A stretch of DNA of 7,292 nt, taken from assembly GCA_023435335.1 (NCBI GenBank), contig JAEYRU010000077.1:1-7292 (forward strand). The letters run 5' to 3'. Every line of letters begins with the position of its first letter. Position 1 is the stretch's first letter. Source of the stretch: Pseudomonadota bacterium (lineage in GTDB: Bacteria > Pseudomonadota > Alphaproteobacteria > Rhizobiales > Rhizobiaceae). The notes under the pieces are model-generated. The model did no database searches. It was not told the origin of the DNA and saw nothing but the letters and a program-made list of their open reading frames with translations. Positions 1-5,446 of the stretch are shown piece after piece. The position numbers were made by a program, and so were the translations under genes.

Positions 1-100
1 CGGATTTTACCCAGACGCCCAGGGCGACACTTTCGACTTGCGGCAGGGTTTCGGTGGCGACTGTCATGCCGTTCGACAGACGGCTTACCTCAACACCCAT
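1..100 (-). CDS. M16 family zinc peptidase (processing-peptidase-like), N-terminal fragment
   Basis: Only the first 33 codons are inside the window; the gene runs off the left edge. The visible N-terminus reads MGVEVSRLSNGMTVATETLP and continues with VESVALGVWVKS. This is the typical opening of alphaproteobacterial M16 (pitrilysin-type, mitochondrial-processing-peptidase-beta-like) proteases: an 'LSNGxTVATE' strand followed by the 'SVALGVWV(K/D)SGSR' strand. The zinc-binding HxxEH motif would lie just beyond the window, so catalysis cannot be confirmed. The gene follows thrC on the same strand with 14 bp between the thrC stop and this ATG, so the two are probably co-transcribed and translationally coupled. 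Family assignment rests on the N-terminal pattern and on the usual thrC-M16 pairing in Rhizobiales. Confidence 0.85.
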   Translation of the reverse strand, partial: MGVEVSRLSNGMTVATETLPQVESVALGVWVKS

Positions 101-115
101 ATAACTCCTACTCCC
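101..115 (-). promoter_or_regulatory. Double Shine-Dalgarno overlapping the thrC stop
   Basis: Read on the minus strand, the junction is TAGGGAGTAGGAGTTATATG. The thrC stop TAG runs straight into GGGAG (positions 115-111), then AGGAG (109-105), then four bases, then the M16 ATG at 100. Two purine-rich Shine-Dalgarno cores lie in tandem, one 4 nt and one 10 nt from the start. Terminating thrC ribosomes would cover both, which suggests translational coupling. Confidence 0.6.
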
Positions 116-1521
116 TAGACACGCTCCCGCGCGGCGCGCGAGCGCCCGCTGACGTACTCTTCCACCATTTTGAGCTGTGAGGGAAGCACCGTGAAGCGTT
201 CCTCGCGTTCCATCAGCCCGGCAAGCCACTGCGGCAGTTGCGGCGCCACCTCGCAGGCGGCCTCCACGGCGGCCGGGAATTTCGCCGGATGCGCGGTGGC
301 AAGCACCACCATCGGGGCGGCGCCGTCCGCCCTGGAGCGGGCGGTATGCATCGCCGTGGCCGTGTGCGGGTCGAGCAGGTAGCCGCTGGCGGCGAGCACC
401 GAGCGGATCGTCTGCGCCGCCTCGTCCATCGTCGTGCGGCCGGCGTCGAAGTCGCGGCGGATCGTGGCCAGCGTCGCCTCGTCGATGGTGAACGCGCCGG
501 ACTGCTTCAGGCTGTCCATGTAGCGGCGAACTGTCGCCGCATCGCGGCCCGCGGCCTCGAACACCAGCCGCTCGAAGTTCGACGAGACCTGGATGTCCAT
601 CGAGGGCGAGGTGGTGGCCACCACCCCGCGTGTCTCGTAGCGTCCGCTGGCCATCGTGCGCGCCAGGATGTCGTTGTCGTTGGTGGCGATCGCCAGCCGC
701 TCCACCGGCAGCCCCATGCGCTTGGCAGCGTAGCCGGCGAAGATGTCCCCGAAATTCCCGGTGGGCACCGTGAAGGACACCGCGCGATCCGGCGCGCCCA
801 GCGAGATCGCCGAAGTGAAGTAGTACACGATCTGGGCCATGATCCGGGCCCAGTTGATCGAGTTCACCCCCGACAGCATGAGCCGGTCGCGGAAGGCATG
901 GTCGTTGAACATGTCCTTCACCAGCGCCTGGCAGTCGTCGAAATTGCCCTCGATGGCGAGCGCATGGACGTTTGCGGCCCCGGAAGAGGTCATCTGCCGC
1001 TGCTGCACCGGCGAGACGCGGCCGTGCGGGAACAGGATGAAGATGTCGGTGCGCTCGCGTCCGGCGAAGGCCTCGATCGCCGCCCCGCCGGTGTCGCCGG
1101 ACGTGGCGCCCACGATCGTGGCGCGCTGTCCCCGCTCGGCGAGCACATGGTCCATGAGCCGGGCCAGCAACTGCATGGCCACGTCCTTGAAGGCGAGCGT
1201 CGGCCCGTGGAACAGCTCAAGCACGAACTCGTTCGGCCCAGTCTGGACCAGCGGGCACACCGCGTCGTGACGAAAGGTGGCGTAGGCCTCGTCGACGATG
1301 CGGCCGAACGTCGCCGCGTCGATGGCGTCGCCGATGAAGGGAGCCAGCAGCCGTTTCGCCACGTCCGCGTAGGGGAGGCCGCGCATGGCCCGGATATCGG
1401 CCGCGCCGAAATGCGGCCATTCCTCGGGAACGTAGAGCCCGCCATCACGCGCCAGCCCGGCGAGCAGGGCGTCGGCGAACCCGAGACGGGGCGCCGCGCC
1501 CCGCGTGCTTACATAGAACAT
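115..1521 (-). CDS. thrC: Threonine synthase
   Basis: PLP-dependent enzyme that converts O-phospho-L-homoserine to L-threonine plus phosphate, the last step of threonine synthesis in the cytoplasm. The product is 468 residues, normal for the longer bacterial/fungal-type threonine synthases. The N-terminal 'YVSTRG' and 'DGGLYVP' stretches (about 3-32) are family hallmarks. The PLP-lysine motif FHGPTLAFKD places the Schiff-base lysine at K112. GATSGDTGGAA (138-148) is the conserved substrate/PLP loop, and VPTGNFGDIFAG (252-263) supplies the phosphate-binding glycines. No key residue is missing. The start at 1521 is supported by the conserved first residues and by AAGGA about 10 nt upstream. The gene is transcribed divergently from the lipoprotein gene and leads into the M16 peptidase gene. 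Confidence 0.97.
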   Translation of the reverse strand: MFYVSTRGAAPRLGFADALLAGLARDGGLYVPEEWPHFGAADIRAMRGLPYADVAKRLLAPFIGDAIDAATFGRIVDEAYATFRHDAVCPLVQTGPNEFVLELFHGPTLAFKDVAMQLLARLMDHVLAERGQRATIVGATSGDTGGAAIEAFAGRERTDIFILFPHGRVSPVQQRQMTSSGAANVHALAIEGNFDDCQALVKDMFNDHAFRDRLMLSGVNSINWARIMAQIVYYFTSAISLGAPDRAVSFTVPTGNFGDIFAGYAAKRMGLPVERLAIATNDNDILARTMASGRYETRGVVATTSPSMDIQVSSNFERLVFEAAGRDAATVRRYMDSLKQSGAFTIDEATLATIRRDFDAGRTTMDEAAQTIRSVLAASGYLLDPHTATAMHTARSRADGAAPMVVLATAHPAKFPAAVEAACEVAPQLPQWLAGLMEREERFTVLPSQLKMVEEYVSGRSRAARERV

Positions 1522-1648
1522 CCGTCACCGTTCCTTGCCGCGAAAGTCCCCGAAAGCGCCCCGACTTTCAAATGCCGCATTCCTTCGGTCGATTTCCGCG
1601 CGCGCGGTTGATATAGAACAGCTCGTTTGTGTGAGGAAAGTGCAGTTC
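1522..1648. promoter_or_regulatory. Divergent thrC / lipoprotein intergenic region with possible -10 element
   Basis: This 127-bp gap must hold promoters for both thrC (minus) and the lipoprotein gene (plus). The only AT-rich hexamer of note is at 1611-1617: it reads TATAGA on plus and CTATAT on minus, so it could serve as a -10 box in either direction. I see no good TTGACA-like -35 partner at 17 bp on either strand. The plus-strand gene has GAGGA at 1633-1637, about 11 nt before its ATG. Promoter assignment is tentative. Confidence 0.25.
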
Positions 1649-2218
1649 ATGGCTTTTTCATTTGCAAGGGGACGGATTTCGGCGGGGATGGCGGCAGCGG
1701 GGATGATGCTTGTCATTGCCGGCTGCCAGTCCGGGGACGGTTCGAGCGCGCTCAATGTCGCGGACGCACCGAAGCAGGACGAGCGCGTGCTGGAGAGCGA
1801 GCTGCGCGCCTTTTGCCCGCCCGTGGAGCTCCGCCAGGGCACCTCGTTCTTCAATACCTATGAGCGCGGCGGCGAGCAGGATGCCAATCGTGTGATCTAC
1901 CAGGCCTCGATCGCCGACGTGTCGCGCAGCTGCACCTACAACAACAACGTCATCGGCGTGACGGTCGCCGTCGCCGGCCGCATTGTCCCGGGGCCGAAGG
2001 GCAAAGCCGGCTCCATCACCATGCCGATCCGCATCGTGCTCATCCAGGACGGCCAGGTCATCAAGTCCGAACTCTACAAGCATCCGGTGACGATCGGCGA
2101 CACGATCGGGGCGACCCAGTTCGTCTTTACCGATACCAGCATACAGCTGCCGGGCCCGGTTTCGCGCAGGACCCTGATCTATGCCGGCTACGACGAGGGG
2201 CCGTATCGCAACCCGTGA
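1649..2218 (+). CDS. Putative outer-membrane lipoprotein of unknown function
   Basis: The product is 189 residues from the ATG at 1649. An earlier in-frame ATG at 1535 would add 38 residues ahead of the signal peptide and is less likely; the 1649 start has GAGGA upstream. Residues 1-25 form a lipoprotein signal peptide: R7 and R9, a hydrophobic stretch 10-24, and the lipobox I-A-G-C with the lipidated cysteine at C26. Residue +2 is Gln, not Asp, which by the E. coli Lol rule predicts outer-membrane sorting. The mature part has two further cysteines (C56 in FCPP, C95 in RSCTY) that could form a disulfide in the periplasm, and a strand-rich central segment (about 100-165). I do not recognise a named domain; it resembles conserved rhizobial lipoproteins. 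It stands as a single gene between divergent thrC and a convergent HAD gene. Confidence 0.85.
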   Translation: MAFSFARGRISAGMAAAGMMLVIAGCQSGDGSSALNVADAPKQDERVLESELRAFCPPVELRQGTSFFNTYERGGEQDANRVIYQASIADVSRSCTYNNNVIGVTVAVAGRIVPGPKGKAGSITMPIRIVLIQDGQVIKSELYKHPVTIGDTIGATQFVFTDTSIQLPGPVSRRTLIYAGYDEGPYRNP

Positions 2219-2238
2219 CGGAGGCTACTCGGCCTCCG
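2219..2238. terminator. Hairpin across the convergent gene junction
   Basis: CGGAGGC (2219-2225) pairs perfectly with GCCTCCG (2232-2238) around a 6-nt loop. It starts just after the lipoprotein stop and covers the last codons and the stop of the HAD gene. It could form in both convergent transcripts. No T-run follows on either strand, so it is not a textbook intrinsic terminator; it may block 3' exonucleases or slow polymerase. Confidence 0.4.
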
Positions 2239-2914
2239 ACCATTCCGACAGCGCCGCCAGCACGGCGTGAAGGTCCGCCCAGCGCCGGATTACCGTCTCG
2301 GCTCCGGCTTCGGTCAGTGCGTCCGCGTGTCCGGGCCAGGAATGTCCGCCGCCGGTGAAGCCGATAACGCGCATCCCGGCGCGCCGTGCCGCAACGATGC
2401 CGTGCGCGGAATCCTCTATGGCGAAGCTGTTCGCCGGGTCGGCGCCCATCCTCTCCGCAGCATGCAGGAAGATGTCCGGCTCCGGCTTGGGCTTCTGCGA
2501 CGGCAGGTCGCGCGCGGAAAAGACGTTGCCGCCGAAGAGCGGCAGCAGGCCGGTGCGTTCCAGCATCGCCTGGAGCCGCTCGGGCGCCGAGTTGGAGCAC
2601 ACGCATTTCGGACCGCGCACGCCCAGCACGGCCGCCCTTGCCCCCTCGATCTCCTGTACCTGCGTCGCCAGCCGCCGGTCGAGTATCTCCTTGGCGCGAT
2701 CGATGATCGAGGCCTGCAGCGGAACCTTGTACTCCTGCTCAATCTGCAGCACCGTCTCCGTGAAGGTCAGGCCGGCATAACGCGGGATGAATTCCTCGAT
2801 CTCAATTTCCACGCCCGCCTCCGCCAGAAGTTCCGTATCGACGCGCGCCGCGATGACCTCGGAATCCACCAGGGTTCCGTCGCAGTCGAAAATCACGAGA
2901 TCGGGCTGGGGCAT
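2225..2914 (-). CDS. HAD-superfamily hydrolase, subfamily IA (YieH / phosphoglycolate-phosphatase-like)
   Basis: A cytoplasmic phosphatase of 229 residues. All four HAD motifs are intact. Motif I is FDCDGTLVDSE, with nucleophile D10 and acid/base D12. Motif II is CSNSAPERL with S108. Motif III is KPKPEPDIF with lysine K143 (or K141). Motif IV is AIEDSAHG with E167 and D168 for magnesium. A helical cap domain lies between motifs I and II (about 18-85). Sequence style and 'DCDGTLVDSE...RYAGLTF' are closest to E. coli YieH (6-phosphogluconate phosphatase) and beta-phosphoglucomutase/phosphoglycolate phosphatase relatives. The substrate cannot be read from sequence. The start at 2914 has AGGT about 10 nt upstream. 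It has its own promoter and converges on the lipoprotein gene with 6 bp between stops. Confidence 0.92.
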   Translation of the reverse strand: MPQPDLVIFDCDGTLVDSEVIAARVDTELLAEAGVEIEIEEFIPRYAGLTFTETVLQIEQEYKVPLQASIIDRAKEILDRRLATQVQEIEGARAAVLGVRGPKCVCSNSAPERLQAMLERTGLLPLFGGNVFSARDLPSQKPKPEPDIFLHAAERMGADPANSFAIEDSAHGIVAARRAGMRVIGFTGGGHSWPGHADALTEAGAETVIRRWADLHAVLAALSEWSEAE

Positions 2915-2926
2915 TGCATTACCTGC

Positions 2927-2948
2927 GGGCTGGGAGCGGGGGAGGGGG
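2927..2948 (+). other. Putative G-quadruplex motif in the HAD gene leader (template strand)
   Basis: The plus strand has four G-tracts: GGG 2927-2929, GGG 2932-2934, GGGGG 2938-2942 and GGGGG 2944-2948, with loops of 2, 3 and 1 nt. This meets the standard G3+N1-7 rule. The HAD gene is read from the minus strand, so the G-tracts are on its template strand and its mRNA leader is C-rich. The motif begins about where transcription should start from the predicted promoter. Confidence 0.5.
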
Positions 2949-2949
2949 C

Positions 2950-2978
2950 GCTATAGACCCATCGCGGCGGTTGGGCAA
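2950..2978 (-). promoter_or_regulatory. Predicted housekeeping-sigma promoter of the HAD gene
   Basis: On the minus strand, a -35 box TTGCCC (2978-2973) and a -10 box TATAGC (2955-2950) are separated by 17 bp. Both are close to the alphaproteobacterial TTGAC / CTATAT pattern. The start site would be near 2943, giving a leader of about 30 nt to the ATG at 2914. It lies in the 84-bp gap between the methyltransferase stop and the HAD start, so the HAD gene can be expressed on its own. Confidence 0.5.
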
Positions 2979-2998
2979 TCGCACCGCGGCGACACGCG

Positions 2999-3508
2999 TC
3001 AGGCTTCGGGCGGCGTGCTTCCATCCCACGGCGTCAGGCGAGGCAGCCATCCCGGCACCGCGCGCCGGTAGGCCTCGTAGTCCGCGCCGTAGCGGCGGGC
3101 GAGGACGGGTTCCTCGTAGAGGCGGACGAACGAGACGACGGCCGCGCAGATGACCGCTCCGTAAGCGACCAGCAGAGGCTGCCCGAGCAGCAGCGCCTGC
3201 CCGAGTATGATCGCCAGCACGGCGACGTACATCGGATTGCGCACGTAACGGTAGGCGCCGCCGGTGACCAGGCGTTCGGTCGGCGCGATGGGCGCCGGCG
3301 TGCCGCGTCCCTCCGCCACGAACCGCCCGAAGGCGTGCACGAGGAAGGCCACACCCGCCAGCACGAGCAGCGCGCCGAGCATGCGCAGCGGCAGCCAGGC
3401 CGGCATCATGCGCCAGCCGGTCAGCCACCAGGGCAGGAGGCCGGCCACCACTCCCGGTGCCGCCAGGAAGAAGATCACGCTGCCGGTCAAAGCCTGTTTC
3501 TCGCGCAT
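2999..3508 (-). CDS. Integral-membrane methyltransferase, isoprenylcysteine carboxyl methyltransferase-like
   Basis: A 169-residue membrane protein with hydrophobic segments at about 9-30, 42-62 and two close together at about 94-128. The C-terminal half has the family signature of ICMT/PEMT-type methyltransferases: GAYRYVRNPMYVA (84-96), where the R-N-P-M-Y block contributes to SAM binding, then EEPVLARRYG (132-141) and YEAYRRAVPGWLPR (144-157), which complete the cofactor pocket. In eukaryotes this fold methylates prenylated CAAX proteins. Bacteria lack those substrates, and the bacterial members act on lipids or other small hydrophobic compounds, or are uncharacterised. The start at 3508 has only a weak GAAAG-type site. 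It is divergent from ccrM, with 84 bp between the two starts. Confidence 0.85.
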   Translation of the reverse strand: MREKQALTGSVIFFLAAPGVVAGLLPWWLTGWRMMPAWLPLRMLGALLVLAGVAFLVHAFGRFVAEGRGTPAPIAPTERLVTGGAYRYVRNPMYVAVLAIILGQALLLGQPLLVAYGAVICAAVVSFVRLYEEPVLARRYGADYEAYRRAVPGWLPRLTPWDGSTPPEA

Positions 3509-3544
3509 CTTTCGCTTCGGTTCATTAAATTTTTACGCAGAAAG

Positions 3545-3573
3545 GTAACCATAACGGCTCGTAACCAGTAACG
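3545..3573 (+). repeat. Tandem GTAACCA repeat upstream of ccrM, possible CtrA half-sites
   Basis: GTAACCATAACG (3545-3556) is followed by GTAACCAGTAACG (3561-3573), an imperfect direct repeat with starts 16 bp apart. In all, TAAC occurs four times in 27 bp (3546, 3552, 3562, 3569). GTAACCAT differs by one base from TTAACCAT, described as a CtrA half-site in rhizobia. The full TTAA-N7-TTAA form is not present. The repeat ends 19 bp before the ccrM ATG, so a bound factor would overlap the promoter or leader. CtrA control of ccrM is known in Caulobacter and Brucella; binding here is inferred. Confidence 0.35.
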
Positions 3574-3592
3574 CGTATTCCGGGTGTGTTCC

Positions 3593-4726
3593 ATGTCAGC
3601 CGTGCGTCTTCTCGACGAGCTCTCCTCCGCGCCGCAACAGTCCGACTGGCTGGACACCATCCTCAAGGGCGACTGCGTGGCGGCGCTCAACCGGCTGCCG
3701 GAGAAGTCGGTCGACGCGATCTTCGCCGATCCGCCCTACAACCTCCAGCTCAACGGCGACCTGCATCGGCCGGACCAGTCCCGGGTCGACGCGGTCGACG
3801 ATGCCTGGGATCAGTTTGAGAGCTTCTCGGCCTACGACGCCTTCACCCGCGCCTGGCTGCTCGCCTGCCGCCGCGTGCTCAAGCCCAACGGGACGATCTG
3901 GGTGATCGGCTCGTACCACAACATCTTCCGCGTCGGCGCCACCCTGCAGGATCTCGGCTTCTGGATCCTCAACGACATCGTCTGGCGCAAGACCAACCCG
4001 ATGCCCAACTTCCGCGGCCGCCGTTTCCAGAACGCGCACGAGACGCTGATCTGGGCGTCCCGCGACGACAAGGCGAAGGGCTACACCTTCAACTACGATT
4101 CGCTGAAGGCGGCCAACGACGATACGCAGATGCGTTCCGACTGGCTGTTCCCGATCTGCACCGGTGCCGAGCGCCTGAAGGACGAGAACGGCGACAAGGT
4201 GCATCCGACCCAGAAGCCCGAGGCGCTGCTGGGCCGCGTGATCCTGTCCTCGACGAAGCCGGGTGACGTCGTGCTCGATCCCTTCTTCGGCTCCGGTACG
4301 ACCGGCGCGGTGGCCAAGCGGCTCGGCCGTCACTTCGTCGGCATCGAGCGCGAGCAGTCCTATATCGACGCGGCCTCGGACCGCATCGCCAGCGTGCGGC
4401 CGATGGACCGGCCGGACCTCGAACTGGTCCAGGGCAAACGCGCCGAACCTCGCGTCGCCTTCGTCAGCCTGATCGACGCCGGGCTCATCAAGCCGGGCGC
4501 CGAGCTGTATGACGCGAAGAAGCGCTGGACCGCCAAGGTGCGCGCCGACGGCACTCTCGCGGTGAACGGAGAGGCGGGTTCGATCCACCGCATGGGCGCC
4601 CTCGTGCAGGGCCTCGATGCCTGCAACGGCTGGACCTTCTGGCACTACGAGCGGGTCGGCGGGCTCAACCAGATCGACGAATTGCGCAAGATCGCGCGTC
4701 TCGGCATGGAGCGGGCGGGCGCCTGA
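3593..4726 (+). CDS. ccrM: Cell-cycle-regulated DNA adenine-N6 methyltransferase CcrM (GANTC)
   Basis: An orphan beta-class DNA methyltransferase that transfers a methyl group from SAM to adenine N6 in GANTC. It remethylates hemimethylated DNA late in the alphaproteobacterial cell cycle. The product is 377 residues from the ATG at 3593, matching the Brucella/rhizobial CcrM length and its 'MS-VRL--EL' opening; the in-frame GTG at 3584 adds only three residues and is unlikely. The catalytic motif DPPY is at 46-49, and the SAM-binding motif DPFFGSGTTG is at 229-238, in the beta-class order (catalytic motif first). HPTQKPEALL (204-213) precedes it. The C-terminal RAMA domain (about 290-377), with NGEAGSIHR and DACNGWTFWHYE, is needed for DNA recognition in CcrM. 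No restriction partner is nearby, as expected for an orphan enzyme. The Shine-Dalgarno is weak (GGGTG). Confidence 0.96.
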   Translation: MSAVRLLDELSSAPQQSDWLDTILKGDCVAALNRLPEKSVDAIFADPPYNLQLNGDLHRPDQSRVDAVDDAWDQFESFSAYDAFTRAWLLACRRVLKPNGTIWVIGSYHNIFRVGATLQDLGFWILNDIVWRKTNPMPNFRGRRFQNAHETLIWASRDDKAKGYTFNYDSLKAANDDTQMRSDWLFPICTGAERLKDENGDKVHPTQKPEALLGRVILSSTKPGDVVLDPFFGSGTTGAVAKRLGRHFVGIEREQSYIDAASDRIASVRPMDRPDLELVQGKRAEPRVAFVSLIDAGLIKPGAELYDAKKRWTAKVRADGTLAVNGEAGSIHRMGALVQGLDACNGWTFWHYERVGGLNQIDELRKIARLGMERAGA

Positions 4727-4762
4727 CCAGCCAGCGATATCAATCAGTTACGTGACACTGCG

Positions 4763-4809
4763 GAATCGGTTTCGCAATTCGCTGAATCAGGTCCTGAACG
4801 ACTTGAATC
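4763..4809 (+). repeat. Three CcrM target sites (GAATC) in a 21-bp phased array
   Basis: GAATC occurs at 4763-4767, 4784-4788 and 4805-4809: two spacings of exactly 21 bp, same orientation, so all sites face the same side of the helix. A fourth AATC without the G is at 4742-4745, 22 bp before the first. The 16-nt spacers share little beyond scattered bases, so this is not a simple tandem duplication. It lies in the 108-bp convergent gap between ccrM and the second HAD gene, outside any coding region I accept. By eye there are only four other GANTC sites in the window (2409, 2862, 4097, 7238). Confidence 0.7.
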
Positions 4810-4819
4810 TTTTGCTGAA

Positions 4820-4836
4820 GACGCTCACCCTGCGTC
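4820..4836. terminator. Weak hairpin at the ccrM / HAD convergent junction
   Basis: GACGC (4820-4824) pairs with GCGTC (4832-4836) around a 7-nt loop. It overlaps the HAD stop codon (4837-4835 on minus). There is no T-run after it on either strand, so a terminator role for ccrM or for the mutY-HAD transcript is only possible. Confidence 0.2.
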
Positions 4837-5446
4837 AGGCACCGGCGCCGAGGCGGCGAAGGTCCGCCTCCAGACCGGCGGCGTTCTCGAACAGGACCGC
4901 CTGCCATCCGGCCGCGATCGCGCCGGCGACATTCTTGGCGCTGTCGTCGATGAAGAGCGTCGCAGCCGGCTCCAGCCCGAAGGTGCTGGCATGCAGATCG
5001 TAGATCGCGCGGTCTGGCTTGATGAGGCCGACCTCGCCTGACACGGTGACGCCGCGCGGCAGCTTCAGGAACGGGAAACGCTCCTTCGCCTCGGCGAATG
5101 TGTCGGCCGAGAAGTTCGTCAGCATGGTCACGTCATGGCCGCGGTCGATCAGCTTTTCCATGATCGCCACGCTGTCGGCATAGTGGTGCGAAACCATCTC
5201 GTGCCAGTGCTTGCGGAAGGCGCGGATCAGCTCCGCCTCGGACGGGTAGTCGGCGATCAGCAGCGCCTCCGCCTCCGGCCAGCCGCGTCCGCGATCCTGC
5301 TCCAGGTTCCACTCGTGCGTGCAGATGTTCGCGAAGAACCAGCGCCGGCGCTCGTCGTCCGGGATCAGACGGCGGAATGGGATCTCGGGGTCGTAGTGGA
5401 TCAGCACCTTGCCGATGTCGAAGACGATGTGGCGTATCTCGGTCAT
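4835..5446 (-). CDS. HAD-superfamily hydrolase, YihX-like (DxG motif I)
   Basis: The product is 203 residues, cytoplasmic. Motif I is FDIGKVLIHYDP with nucleophile D10. The residue two places on is Gly12, not the usual Asp; this DxGxV form is characteristic of the E. coli YihX group (alpha-glucose-1-phosphate phosphatase, 'FDLGNV') and of haloacid-dehalogenase-like members. Motif II is MLTNFS with T110 and N111, motif III is IKPDRAIY with K143, and motif IV is FIDDSAKNV with D167 and D168. A helical cap lies at about 20-90. The start at 5446 overlaps the mutY stop in an ATGA, so it is the second gene of a mutY operon and translationally coupled. The substrate is unknown; a sugar-phosphate or nucleotide phosphatase is plausible. 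Confidence 0.9.
   Translation of the reverse strand: MTEIRHIVFDIGKVLIHYDPEIPFRRLIPDDERRRWFFANICTHEWNLEQDRGRGWPEAEALLIADYPSEAELIRAFRKHWHEMVSHHYADSVAIMEKLIDRGHDVTMLTNFSADTFAEAKERFPFLKLPRGVTVSGEVGLIKPDRAIYDLHASTFGLEPAATLFIDDSAKNVAGAIAAGWQAVLFENAAGLEADLRRLGAGA

Noticed and set aside
238..1611. Long plus-strand open frame (457 codons) opposite thrC
   Set aside because: Antisense shadow of a high-GC gene: Arg/Gly/His-rich translation, no family signature, and thrC fits perfectly on the other strand.
3525..3540. Full CtrA site TTAA-N7-TTAA near TTAAATTTTTACG
   Set aside because: The second TTAA is absent at the right distance; only half-site-like GTAACCA copies exist downstream.
3584..3592. GTG at 3584 as the ccrM start
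   Set aside because: It adds only three residues; ATG 3593 gives the 377-residue length and the N-terminus typical of rhizobial CcrM.
3596..4645. Minus-strand open frame (349 codons) opposite ccrM
   Set aside because: Shadow frame: composition is Val/Gly/Arg/Asp-rich with no recognisable motif, and ccrM is unambiguous on the plus strand.
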